Assembly: GCA_944381205.1 (NCBI GenBank)
Contig: CALWKG010000003.1
Coordinates: forward strand, 91,573 to 126,425
DNA length: 34,853 nucleotides
Direction of reading: 5' to 3'
Source: an uncultured Clostridia bacterium
Lineage (GTDB): Bacteria > Bacillota > Clostridia > Christensenellales > UBA1242
The position numbers were made by a program, and so were the translations under genes. A model generated the notes under the pieces. It saw only the letters and a program-made list of their open reading frames with translations, was not told where the DNA came from and ran no database searches. Shown here piece after piece: positions 25,167 to 33,484 of this stretch (positions within the stretch are counted from its first letter, which is position 1; every line of letters starts with the position of its first letter).

Positions 25167-26153
25167 ATGTCGTTTGCAAGAGATGTAAAATTGGAGGTTT
25201 TGGGTGTAGAGATAAAAAAAGAGTGCTGTTGCCGGGCTTTTTTGTCTAGTGTTATACATTCCGCGGGAGAGTTAAACAAAAGTGGACAAGACATCTACAT
25301 AACAGTAAAAACTGACTTAAAAGACTTGCTACTACAAGTCAACTTTTGCTTAAACACCCTGTACAACGTCAGTGCAAGTTTAAGTGTAGATGACGAAAAA
25401 ACTATTAATAAGCAGGAAAGATACGTCATTACTTTCCCAAAAAACATCACAAGCAAACTACTTAAAGATACTGGTATAGTTAGCAACTCGCAAGACAATA
25501 GTTATATAATTAACCATAACATTAACCAAAGTTTAATTAGCGACGACTGTTGTAAAAAAACTTTTGTTAGGGGGGTGTTTGTCAGTTGCTCCACGTCCAA
25601 CATTGTGCTTAGCCTTAACCAGTCTAAACCCAGGACTTTTAGTGGTTACCATTGGGAGTTTGACTTTTCGGACGAAAGTTATGCCGACGAGTTTTCTAGC
25701 CTGTTATTTTCGCTTAATATTGCCAATAAAAAGAGCAGGCGAAAAAACTTGTATGTTTTGTATATTAAGGAAGCGGAAATGGTAAGCGACCTTTTGGCTG
25801 TGGTTGGGGCATATAAGGGGCTACTTGCATTGCAAAACGAAATGACCGTTAGGGAAGTCAGGAACAATATCAATAGGCAAAACAATTGCCTTAATGCCAA
25901 TATTACCAAGACCGTAAATGCTAGCCTAAGGCAAATAAGCGCCATTACAAAAATCGAGCGCACTATTGGGTTTGAGTCTTTACCCCAAAATTTGCGAGAG
26001 TTATGTCTGGTTAGGCTTGCCAACCCCGAGGAGTCGCTTGAAAACTTGACAAAGTTACTTTCAAACACTATAACTAAAAGTGGAATAAATCACCAGTTTA
26101 ACAGGCTAATAAAAATTGCAAATAATATTAAAGAAGACGAGGAAGAAGCATAG
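25167..26153 (+). CDS. whiA: DNA-binding protein WhiA
   Basis: WhiA (328 residues) is a conserved Gram-positive regulator linked to cell division and, in actinomycetes, sporulation. GAGG within the end of murB serves as the ribosome binding site, so the two genes are translationally close. The N-terminal half begins MSFARDVKLEVLGVE with KKECCCRAFLSSVIHSAGEL and carries the degenerate LAGLIDADG-like fold. The C-terminal half has the well-conserved EVRNNINRQNNCLNANITKT, ASLRQISAITKIE and LLSNTITKSGINHQFNRL helix-turn-helix segments. dnaE starts six bases downstream. Identity is secure from the C-terminal signature. Confidence 0.95.
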   Translation: MSFARDVKLEVLGVEIKKECCCRAFLSSVIHSAGELNKSGQDIYITVKTDLKDLLLQVNFCLNTLYNVSASLSVDDEKTINKQERYVITFPKNITSKLLKDTGIVSNSQDNSYIINHNINQSLISDDCCKKTFVRGVFVSCSTSNIVLSLNQSKPRTFSGYHWEFDFSDESYADEFSSLLFSLNIANKKSRRKNLYVLYIKEAEMVSDLLAVVGAYKGLLALQNEMTVREVRNNINRQNNCLNANITKTVNASLRQISAITKIERTIGFESLPQNLRELCLVRLANPEESLENLTKLLSNTITKSGINHQFNRLIKIANNIKEDEEEA

Positions 26154-26159
26154 TTATTT

Positions 26160-29100
26160 ATGAGTAAAAATTTTGTACACCTGCACGTCCACACAGAGTA
26201 CAGTTTGCTAGACGGAGCAGCGAAGATAAAGGATTTAGTAAAAACAGTTAAGGAACAAGGCGCAAATGCCGTTGCTATAACCGACCACGGAACTATGGCG
26301 GGCGCGTTGGAGTTTTTTAGCGAGTGTTATAGAAACAACATAAAGCCAATAATCGGCTGTGAGTTTTATATCGCTATGGATAGACTCTACAAACAGGGCA
26401 AGGCAGACCACGGGCATTTAATTCTGCTAGCCAAAAATAACGAAGGCTACCACAACCTTTTAAAGTTAAATGCCATCGCGTGTAAGGAAGGCTATTACTA
26501 TAAACCACGTATAGATTATGACGTGTTAGAACAGCACAGCAAGGGATTGATTTGCCTAAGCGCGTGTATCGCGGGGCATATTCCAAGGTACCTTTTAAAT
26601 AGAGAGTATGACGAAGCCTATAAACTTGGGCTAAGACTAAAAAATATGTTTGACGAAGGCGATTTTTATATCGAACTTCAAAACCACCGCTTGCCCGAGC
26701 AAATAGAGATTTTGGAGCCACTAAACCGCCTAGCAAAAGATTTGGGGGTAAAAACCGTTGCCACCAATGACGTTCACTATATAAAAAAAGAAGATGCCGA
26801 AATGCAGGATATATTGATGTGTATCCAGATGGCAACTTTCCAAGACGAACCAGATAGGCTAAAATTTAGCACGGACGAGTTTTACCTAAAAAACAGGGAA
26901 GAAATGGAAGATGCCCTTGGCGCGTATGAAGAGGCTCTTGATACAACGCAGGAAATTGCCGATAAGTGCCTTGTGACTATTAAGGCAAAAAGCCACAAGG
27001 AAGTCCCAAATTTGCCAGAAGGCTGTACCTTGCGTGATAACGAAAATTTTATCCCAAAATATGTGCCAGAAAACGGTATGAGTGCGTCCGATTTCTTAAA
27101 AAAGTTGTGCTATGACGGGTTAAAGGAAAGATACCCCGTAATAACTCCCGAAATTCAAAAACGGGCAGATTACGAGTTAGAAATCATTAACGAGCAGGGC
27201 TTTGTAGAATACTTTTTGGTAGTGTGGGATTACATAAACTATGCAAGAAAAAACAACATTCCCGTAGGCCCCGGCCGTGGCAGTGGTGCGGGTAGTATTG
27301 TGGCTTATACGTCTGGTATTACTAGGGTTGACCCTATAAAATATAACCTTTTGTTTGAAAGGTTTATCCATAGGGAAAGGGTTTCTATGCCCGACTTTGA
27401 CGTCGACTTTTGTTACGATAGACGCAACGAAGTTATCGAGTACGCAAAACGAAAATACGGCAAAGATAACGTCGCATATATTGGTACTTTTGGCACAATG
27501 GCTGCTAAAAACGCGGTTAGAGATGTCGCAAGGGTGCTAAGACTGCCCCTAAGCGAAGTAAATAAAATTTGTAAGGAAATTCCGTTTAAGTTGCCAGACG
27601 GGATAAAAAAGCCACCCGTTCTTAAATACTATTTTGGCACAACCGGTAAGCCAGAAGACGAAAAATACATCATTCCAAGCCTAAAAAAGATGTATGACGA
27701 AGACGAAAGAATTCGCAAAGTCATTAATATGAGCATAAAGTTGGAAGGTATGCCAAGGCAAACGTCCACCCACGCGTGTGGTATTTTAATAGCACCCGAG
27801 CCTGTTGATAATTACGTTCCACTAGCAAAAAACGGGGACGAAATTGCCACCCAATATTCTATGATAGAACTAGAAGATTTAGGGCTTCTTAAAATGGACT
27901 TTTTGGGGCTAAGAACTTTAACAGATATAGACAAAACTTTAAAACTCGTCAAGGAAATCCACGGCAAAGATATCGACTTTTATGCAATGGAATACGACGA
28001 CCCTAATGTATTTAAGTTAATATCTTCTGGCAATACAGACGCGATTTTCCAACTAGAAAGTGGCGGAATGAAGCGCTTTATGAAAAAGTTAAAGCCCGAT
28101 AATCTAGAAGATATTATCGCAGGTATTTCGCTTTATAGGCCGGGACCTATGAAGTATATTGACTCCTACGTAAAAAATAAGCACAATCCAGAAGAGATAA
28201 AATACGACCACCCGTGCCTAAAACCTATTTTGGAAGCCACTTACGGCATTATCGTTTACCAAGAGCAAGTTATGCAAATCGTTCAGGCTATGGCGGGCTA
28301 TTCGCTAGGACAGGCGGATATGGTCAGACGTATTATGGGCAAAAAAAAGGTAGAAAAAATGGCTGCCGAGCGAGAAAAATTTATCTACGGCTGGACGGAC
28401 CCAAAGGGCGAAAAGAGTATAGACGGCGCTTTAAAACGCGGTGTTCCCGAAGAAGTAGCAAGAAAAGTCTTTGCGGATATGGAAGACTTTGCAAAATATG
28501 CCTTTAACAAATCTCACGCAGCCGCGTATGCCTATTTGTCCTACCAAACAGCCTACCTTAAATGTTATTATCCTGTGGAATTTATCGTCGCGGTTTTGAA
28601 TAACAGAATAACTTCTATTGACGAAATAAAAAAATATATAATTTACGCAAGGCAACAGGGCTATGAAGTTTTGCCACCAGACGTAAACAAAAGTAAGACG
28701 TATTTTAGTGTGGATAATAACAGAATTAGGTTTGGGCTTGCGGCGCTTAAAAACGTGGGTATTTCCGCCGTTGAAGCATTAATTAAAGAACGCGAAGAAC
28801 GTGGCGAATATAAGGATTTGCACGATTTTATAGAAAGAACTATGCAACTAGGGGTAAACAAAAGGTGTATCGAAAGTATGATTTTAAGCGGGGCTTTTGA
28901 TTGCTTTGGGGCAACGCGTTCGCAGTTAATGAGTGTTTACGAACTCATTATGGACGTGGTGTCAAAAGACCTGAAAAAACGTGCAACAGGGCAGTTTAGT
29001 TTGTTTGATGACGACAACATTAGTTCCAGCACGTCGGTTAAAATGCCCGATATTAACGAGTACAATAAAACCGCAAAATTAAAGTTTGAAAAACAAGTTT

Positions 29101-29762
29101 TGGGTATGTATCTTTCTGGGCACCCGCTTGATAATTATATGGACGAGTTTAATAAGTTTACTTTTAATGCCAGTATGATTGCAGAAAAAAAGGACGAAGA
29201 TTTTGCCGACGAAGATAACCCAGACGAAAAGTTCGAAAATGAAGGAGTAGAAGATAATCTCGACGTCATTTGCGGTGGCAGTATAGAAGAAATTAAAAAA
29301 ATCTACACCAAGGTCGGCAATAAGGAAATGGCGATTTTAAGGGTGGAAGATTTGTACGGTACCTATGACGTTATGGTTACCCCAAGGGTTTACGATAAAT
29401 ATAGGGCGAAAATTCAGGAAGACGAACTCATAAAAATTAGCGGAAAAACCAACGTAAAAGATGACGGCAGTGTGCTAATTTTAGCCGATAAAATCTTTTC
29501 GCTAGGATACAGGGAAGAAAATATAATCGAGCAAAAAACAGAGCATCAAAAAACCCTATACCTAAGATATGACACTCAAAATGGCATTACTCACAATAAC
29601 GTTCTTGCCATTTTAAAGGATTACCCGGGCAATACCCCGGTTATTGTAAAATGTACAAGTTTAAACAAGGCTTTTAAACTCAGTTTGTTGGTAAGCGCTA
29701 GCGATTATTTGATAAGTGAGTTGTGTTCGCTACTAGACGAGCAAAACATAAAATTAGTATAA
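26160..29762 (+). CDS. dnaE: DNA polymerase III subunit alpha
   Basis: DnaE (1200 residues) is a family C replicative DNA polymerase. An N-terminal PHP domain starts with HLHVHTEYSLLDGA and covers ~1-210. The catalytic palm has GPGRGSGAGSIVAY and MPDFDVDF with Asp414 and Asp416 (equivalent to E. coli D401/D403). Helix-hairpin-helix and OB-fold regions follow (OB near LIKISGKTNVKDDGSVLILA). QFSLF at residue 945 matches the sliding-clamp binding consensus QxxLF. At 1200 residues it is somewhat longer than B. subtilis DnaE. Firmicutes normally also have PolC; it is not in this window. The start lacks a strong ribosome binding site (GAGGAAG lies ~14 bases upstream inside whiA), so coupling to whiA translation is likely. 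Confidence 0.97.
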   Translation: MSKNFVHLHVHTEYSLLDGAAKIKDLVKTVKEQGANAVAITDHGTMAGALEFFSECYRNNIKPIIGCEFYIAMDRLYKQGKADHGHLILLAKNNEGYHNLLKLNAIACKEGYYYKPRIDYDVLEQHSKGLICLSACIAGHIPRYLLNREYDEAYKLGLRLKNMFDEGDFYIELQNHRLPEQIEILEPLNRLAKDLGVKTVATNDVHYIKKEDAEMQDILMCIQMATFQDEPDRLKFSTDEFYLKNREEMEDALGAYEEALDTTQEIADKCLVTIKAKSHKEVPNLPEGCTLRDNENFIPKYVPENGMSASDFLKKLCYDGLKERYPVITPEIQKRADYELEIINEQGFVEYFLVVWDYINYARKNNIPVGPGRGSGAGSIVAYTSGITRVDPIKYNLLFERFIHRERVSMPDFDVDFCYDRRNEVIEYAKRKYGKDNVAYIGTFGTMAAKNAVRDVARVLRLPLSEVNKICKEIPFKLPDGIKKPPVLKYYFGTTGKPEDEKYIIPSLKKMYDEDERIRKVINMSIKLEGMPRQTSTHACGILIAPEPVDNYVPLAKNGDEIATQYSMIELEDLGLLKMDFLGLRTLTDIDKTLKLVKEIHGKDIDFYAMEYDDPNVFKLISSGNTDAIFQLESGGMKRFMKKLKPDNLEDIIAGISLYRPGPMKYIDSYVKNKHNPEEIKYDHPCLKPILEATYGIIVYQEQVMQIVQAMAGYSLGQADMVRRIMGKKKVEKMAAEREKFIYGWTDPKGEKSIDGALKRGVPEEVARKVFADMEDFAKYAFNKSHAAAYAYLSYQTAYLKCYYPVEFIVAVLNNRITSIDEIKKYIIYARQQGYEVLPPDVNKSKTYFSVDNNRIRFGLAALKNVGISAVEALIKEREERGEYKDLHDFIERTMQLGVNKRCIESMILSGAFDCFGATRSQLMSVYELIMDVVSKDLKKRATGQFSLFDDDNISSSTSVKMPDINEYNKTAKLKFEKQVLGMYLSGHPLDNYMDEFNKFTFNASMIAEKKDEDFADEDNPDEKFENEGVEDNLDVICGGSIEEIKKIYTKVGNKEMAILRVEDLYGTYDVMVTPRVYDKYRAKIQEDELIKISGKTNVKDDGSVLILADKIFSLGYREENIIEQKTEHQKTLYLRYDTQNGITHNNVLAILKDYPGNTPVIVKCTSLNKAFKLSLLVSASDYLISELCSLLDEQNIKLV

Positions 29763-29777
29763 CTACGCGTTTATGTT

Positions 29778-29806
29778 TTGACAAAATTTTAACCTTAAAT
29801 TACTAT
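29778..29806 (+). promoter_or_regulatory. Candidate pfkA promoter
   Basis: Consensus TTGACA (29778-29783), a 17-nt spacer and TACTAT (29801-29806), right after dnaE. The predicted leader is ~165 nt of AT-rich sequence. Confidence 0.6.
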
Positions 29807-29977
29807 ATTTTAGTACTATTTATCTAGGTTTAGAGCAGAAGTTTTATTAATATAATTTTAAAAATATAATTAAAATTTAAACCATTTTTAAAGGATAAAT
29901 TTTTAACTAACGTTAACAGATATTAAAAAACTATAATAGCAAGGTATAAAATAGGATAAGATAAAAGGAGTATGCGT

Positions 29978-30952
29978 ATGGATATAGATAAAATCGCGGT
30001 TTTAACCAGTGGCGGTGACGCACAGGGTATGAATACAGTAATTAATATCTTGGTTAGAATTGCCGGACTTAGAAACATAGAAATTTACGGAGTAAAAGAC
30101 GGCTATAAAGGTCTATACAATGACGACTTTGTAAAACTTGACAACGATATGGTGCAAAACATATCTTCCCTTGGCGGAACAATTTTAAAAACCGCCAGAT
30201 TTGACGAGTTTAAAAAGGAAGACGTCGTAATTAAAAGTGCCCAAAATTTAAAAAACAGGCAAATAGATGCCCTAATCGTAATTGGCGGTGACGGTTCTTT
30301 CAAAGGTGCTTTGGCTCTTAGTCGTCACGGGGTCAAAATCATTGCCATACCGGGTACTATTGATAACGATTTAAGGTACACCAGCAAATGTCTTGGCTTT
30401 GACACCGCAGTAAATAATGCCTGTAAGTATATCGAAAATGTCAAACAAACAATGAGTGCTATGAATAGGGGTGTGGTTTTTGAGGTTATGGGCAGGTACT
30501 GTGGGGATATAGCCCTTTACTGCGCGGTTAGTACCGCCTGCGATATCATCGCCATACCTGAAAAACCTATTACAGAAGAAGAATTAATCGAAAAGGTAAA
30601 CTATTGCGTAAAAAACAAAAACAGCGCTCCAACCATCGTTATTGCGGAAAAAATGTTTGACGTGCGTGACATTGCCGAACGTTTAAAGAAAAAAACAAAA
30701 GTAGATTTTAGGTACTCTATCGTTGGATATATCCAGCGTGGGGGACAGCCTTCGGTGGCGGATAAAGCACTGGCTATGGAGTTTGCCGTGCGTGCTATGG
30801 AGTTAGTAGAAGACGGGATTTTTAACCGAGCAATAGGGGTAAAAAACGACGTCGTGTTTGACGATAGTTTAGAAAACGCGCTAAATGCAAAATACAACTT
30901 TAACTACGGCTTGCTAAATTTGTTCTATTTGCTTAATTACAAAAAGGATTAA
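29978..30952 (+). CDS. pfkA: ATP-dependent 6-phosphofructokinase
   Basis: A 324-residue phosphofructokinase that makes fructose 1,6-bisphosphate in glycolysis. ATG 29978 is chosen because AAGGAG (29965-29970) ends seven bases before it; ATG 29972 is too close. Motifs: LTSGGDAQGMN at the nucleotide site (most PfkA have DAPGMN, so the Pro-to-Gln change is unusual), ARFDEF, GGDGSFKGA near 103 (the Gly pattern of ATP rather than PPi enzymes), PGTIDND with the catalytic Asp, MGRYCGDIAL and GYIQRGG. It follows dnaE, as in many Clostridia, but has its own promoter. pyk, often next, is absent; a convergent small gene follows. Confidence 0.95.
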   Translation: MDIDKIAVLTSGGDAQGMNTVINILVRIAGLRNIEIYGVKDGYKGLYNDDFVKLDNDMVQNISSLGGTILKTARFDEFKKEDVVIKSAQNLKNRQIDALIVIGGDGSFKGALALSRHGVKIIAIPGTIDNDLRYTSKCLGFDTAVNNACKYIENVKQTMSAMNRGVVFEVMGRYCGDIALYCAVSTACDIIAIPEKPITEEELIEKVNYCVKNKNSAPTIVIAEKMFDVRDIAERLKKKTKVDFRYSIVGYIQRGGQPSVADKALAMEFAVRAMELVEDGIFNRAIGVKNDVVFDDSLENALNAKYNFNYGLLNLFYLLNYKKD

Positions 30953-30969
30953 ATCTACTTAAATATATA

Positions 30970-30998
30970 AAAAAAGGCTAAAAATAGCCCATTTTAAT
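30970..30998. terminator. Bidirectional terminator between pfkA and the minus-strand gene
   Basis: GGCTA (30976-30980) pairs with TAGCC (30985-30989) around AAAA. An A-run lies on the left and ATTTTAA on the right, so the minus strand gets a long T-run. It separates two convergent genes. Confidence 0.75.
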
Positions 30999-31012
30999 TG
31001 ACGTATAGAAAA

Positions 31013-31276
31013 TTAGTAATTAGATGCTTCTTCTACAACAAATTTGTCAAAGTTTACACTTTCGGGAAAGTCAGATGGTAAAAAAGTCGTGTTGTTAAAA
31101 CTCAAATAGTGATATATGTGCTTGCTAAGGATTATAGGGGTCGCAATGTCTAGCCTTTCACAAATAGTTGCAAGGTAGTCGTAAAAGTTCGCCTTATCAA
31201 ACAACACATAGTCTTCAAAAATCGTTTGCTTCACAATTTTTTCGTCTTTCATAACCTTTGCCCAAATTCGTACCAT
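31013..31276 (-). CDS. Small conserved-looking hypothetical protein, 87 residues
   Basis: ATG at 31276-31274 follows AAAGGA on the minus strand, and a TGTATAAT extended -10 lies further upstream. The product begins MVRIWAKVMKDEKIVKQTIF, continues with an acidic helix (DYVLFDKANFYDYLATICERLDIATPIILSKHIYHYLSFN) and ends FLPSDFPESVNFDKFVVEEASNY. No signal peptide or membrane segment is visible. The pattern of charged strand plus helix suggests a small soluble domain; I recall similar short hypothetical proteins in Clostridia but assign no function. It is convergent with pfkA and divergent from greA. Confidence 0.7.
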   Translation of the reverse strand: MVRIWAKVMKDEKIVKQTIFEDYVLFDKANFYDYLATICERLDIATPIILSKHIYHYLSFNNTTFLPSDFPESVNFDKFVVEEASNY

Positions 31277-31374
31277 TTAGTCATTCCTTTTATACTATAA
31301 ATATTATACAAATTTTTTGTTTTAAGAAAAGTAATTTGCACAAAAAAATTTTTTTTGTAATTAAAAAAATGTTC

Positions 31375-31403
31375 TTGACATAAAATACATTAACTATTAT
31401 AAT
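31375..31403 (+). promoter_or_regulatory. Consensus greA promoter
   Basis: TTGACA (31375-31380), a 17-nt spacer and TATAAT (31398-31403): a perfect match to the vegetative sigma factor consensus. It gives a leader of about 120 nt. Confidence 0.85.
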
Positions 31404-31468
31404 CTCTTGTACATTTTAAATACGGGTAAAATCATATTTAAATTAAATTTAATAGTAAGAGATTTAGT

Positions 31469-31511
31469 AGTATTGTGAAAGCAATACTTCATTTTTTTAA
31501 AATATTGCTTT
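31469..31511 (+). promoter_or_regulatory. Possible two-state hairpin leader of greA
   Basis: Hairpin 1: AGTATTG (31469-31475) with CAATACT (31482-31488), then seven T (31492-31498), like a weak terminator. Hairpin 2: AAAGCAATA (31478-31486) with TATTGCTTT (31503-31511), which overlaps hairpin 1 and ends four bases before AGGAGG (31516-31521). The two cannot form together. Both are AT-rich and weak. Confidence 0.4.
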
Positions 31512-31529
31512 ATTTAGGAGGGTAAAAAA

Positions 31530-32012
31530 ATGGATAATGAGATATTTTTAACAAAAGAAGGCTTTAAATCTTTGCAGGAAAGATTAGACTACCTTAAATC
31601 AACTAAAAGGGAAGAAGTTTCCAAAAAAATAGGTGTCGCAAGGGAATTTGGCGACCTTAGCGAAAATTCAGAATACGACGCAGCAAAGGAAGAACAAGCA
31701 CAAGTAGAAGCCGAAATTTTGGAGATAGAAAATAAATTAAGATACGGTAAAATTATCGATAAAAAGGATTTAGATACCAGTGCCGTCAGTGTAGGTTGCC
31801 ACGTAAAATTGCGTGACTTGGACTATGATGACGAGTTCGAATATCAAATTGTTGGCGCTACCGATTCTGACCCAACCAAGGGAATTATTTCTAACGAAAG
31901 TCCTGTTGGCAAGGCATTAATCGGCAAAAAAGTTGGCGACAAAGTAAACGTTATTTTACCACAAAACAATAACGCAACTATTAGGCTAGAAGTTTTAAAA
32001 ATTAGGGCATAA
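31530..32012 (+). CDS. greA: Transcript cleavage factor GreA
   Basis: GreA (160 residues) enters the RNA polymerase secondary channel and stimulates cleavage of backtracked RNA. AGGAGG is eight bases before the ATG. The N-terminal coiled coil (~1-75) carries the tip motif GDLSENSEYDAAKEEQ with the acidic residues that act at the polymerase active site. The C-terminal FKBP-like domain includes VGATDSDPTKGIISNESPVGKALIGKKVGD. The length is standard. It has a consensus promoter, a possibly regulatory leader and a terminator, so it is a single-gene unit. Confidence 0.97.
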   Translation: MDNEIFLTKEGFKSLQERLDYLKSTKREEVSKKIGVAREFGDLSENSEYDAAKEEQAQVEAEILEIENKLRYGKIIDKKDLDTSAVSVGCHVKLRDLDYDDEFEYQIVGATDSDPTKGIISNESPVGKALIGKKVGDKVNVILPQNNNATIRLEVLKIRA

Positions 32013-32077
32013 ACGTGTCTAATTAATCAAACTTTTGCAGTTAAAACTCGTTTATCTAAATCTATAACGTTAAAATA

Positions 32078-32109
32078 TGGTTACTTTCACAAAGTAGCCA
32101 TCTTTTTTT
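32078..32109 (+). terminator. Intrinsic terminator after greA
   Basis: GGTTACTTT (32079-32087) pairs with AAAGTAGCC (32091-32099) with one G-T wobble, then ATCTTTTTTTC. A repeat cluster begins directly after it. Confidence 0.85.
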
Positions 32110-32426
32110 CGTCATTCTATTTTTTATTCGTCTTTCTATTTTTTATTCGTCACTCTGTTTTTTTCGTCATTCTGAGATGGACCCGCTTGACCGGCTAACG
32201 AAGAATCCCCCATCTCGAAGACGCACAGGGTTCCCAAAAATCGTTAGATTTTTGGGATAAAGCGAATAGTGTTTGTCCGTGTTGCGTACGCAAAATATGT
32301 TAATATTTGCGTTGCAACTTACAATCACGTATGAGCGTCGTCATTCTGAGATGGGCTATCGGGCTCGGCTAACGAAGAATCCCCCGGGATTACTACGTCA
32401 TTCTGAGCGAAGCGAAGAATCCCCCC
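32110..32426. repeat. Hairpin-repeat cluster 5 (between greA and holB)
   Basis: Starts with a degenerate ~19-bp tandem repeat built from the REP-like start (GTCATTCTATTTTTTATTC, then GTCTTTCT..., GTCACTCT...). REP-like units follow at 32165-32210, 32339-32385 and 32396-32424, each with the ATTCT/AGAAT stem but different loops. A module at 32227-32340 is related to 5843-5946. The 63-codon open frame over 32273-32464 is repeat sequence and not called. Confidence 0.9.
32227..32340 (-). repeat. Multi-stem repeat module, reverse orientation
   Basis: On the minus strand: ACAATCAC-side stem (32321-32328) with GTGTTTGT (32269-32276, one mismatch), inner GCAAC/GTTGC (32314-32318, 32281-32285), then the terminal hairpin CCCAAAAATC (32233-32242) with GATTTTTGGG (32247-32256), a perfect 10-bp stem. 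It is closely related to the module at 5843-5946, which has different bases in the terminal stem. Confidence 0.8.
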
Positions 32427-32470
32427 AGTGTGCCCAGTCACATCTTGTTTTTTTGCCGTTGTAATTTTTC

Positions 32471-32499
32471 TTGTGTGAAAGGACAAAAGGTGTTAATAT
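32471..32499 (+). promoter_or_regulatory. Candidate holB promoter
   Basis: TTGTGT (32471-32476), a 17-nt spacer and TAATAT (32494-32499) with TG extended element. It gives a very short leader (~16 nt) that still contains AAGGG. Confidence 0.55.
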
Positions 32500-32521
32500 A
32501 TTTTGTAAGGGCAAAAGTCTT

Positions 32522-33484
32522 ATGATAGAGTATTCTAACATCATTTTAAATAACAAAGATTATATAAATTTAATCCATAGTGACGTTAACGCGTCTTCCT
32601 TTATGTTTATTAGCGAAGACGAAGTTTTTTTACGTAATTTTTCGTATATGTTTGCAAAATTTTTGTTATGCGAAAACAACTCCCGCCCGTGTGGTAACTG
32701 CATTAGTTGTAAAAAGGTGGATATGCTTAGCCATAGCGATATGATTTTATTGCCTAAAACCCACAAAAATGTTTTGGTGGAAGATATAAAAACCTTGATA
32801 GAAAATATCTATCTCGCCCCGTTAGAAAGCGATAGAAAGGTTTTTATTATAGATAATTTCTCTCTTGCAACCACAGGCGCGCAAAACAAACTTTTAAAAA
32901 TTCTTGAAGAACCGCCTAAAAATTCGTACATAATTTTAAACGTTACAAGTGAAAGCAAGGTTTTAAACACAATTAAATCTAGATGTAAAAAGTTAAGATT
33001 GTCCCATTTGTCTAATAAAGAGTTGTCACAGGCTACAAGTATAAATCCAGATAGCGAAGTTTTTAGTATCGCGCAAGGTAATTTAACAAAGGCGCTAAGG
33101 TATGGCGGGGACGAAGATTTTGCGAACTTGTATTCGTCTTGTTTACAAACTTTGCAGGATATGAAGGATAGCAAGCAACTTATAAAATATTCTAGCATTT
33201 TGTCTAAAAACAAGGAAGATATAGACCTTGTGCTTGATATTTTGGAAAGTATGTTTAACGATTTGCTGTATATTAGGTTAAATAAAGATAATTTTGTAAA
33301 AAACACCCATATTTCAAGTACTTTAAAGCAAATTTCTAGCGAATACACGTCAAGTAGCATAGATTATATTTTAAAAAAAATAATCGAAACCCGAAAAAGT
33401 TTGGATTTTAATTGCAACTATACGTTTTTAATAGATGCGCTTTTATTATATATATTGGAGGTAAAATTCTTGTGCAAAGAGTAG
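32522..33484 (+). CDS. holB: DNA polymerase III subunit delta'
   Basis: A 320-residue delta-prime subunit of the clamp loader that places the sliding clamp on DNA. ATG 32522 lies after AAGGG and just past the predicted transcription start; an upstream in-frame TTG overlaps the promoter. The zinc-binding cysteines (CENNSRPCGNCISC, ~59-72), the IDNFSLATTGAQNKLLKILEEPP segment and the SRC motif (TIKSRCKKL) are as in the family. The C-terminal collar domain is present. The order holB-ricT-trmN6 matches B. subtilis holB-yaaT-yabA-yabB except that yabA is missing. Its stop codon overlaps the start of ricT by 13 bases, so the two are translationally coupled. Confidence 0.93.
   Translation: MIEYSNIILNNKDYINLIHSDVNASSFMFISEDEVFLRNFSYMFAKFLLCENNSRPCGNCISCKKVDMLSHSDMILLPKTHKNVLVEDIKTLIENIYLAPLESDRKVFIIDNFSLATTGAQNKLLKILEEPPKNSYIILNVTSESKVLNTIKSRCKKLRLSHLSNKELSQATSINPDSEVFSIAQGNLTKALRYGGDEDFANLYSSCLQTLQDMKDSKQLIKYSSILSKNKEDIDLVLDILESMFNDLLYIRLNKDNFVKNTHISSTLKQISSEYTSSSIDYILKKIIETRKSLDFNCNYTFLIDALLLYILEVKFLCKE

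Noticed and set aside
32227-32340. tRNA or other standard RNA gene
   Set aside because: Hairpins are present, but no cloverleaf, GTTCRANNC T-arm or CCA end could be fitted; no tRNA was found anywhere in the window.
32273-32464. 63-codon plus-strand open frame
   Set aside because: Made of the same repeat modules (related to the frame at 5851-6093) with no ribosome binding site.
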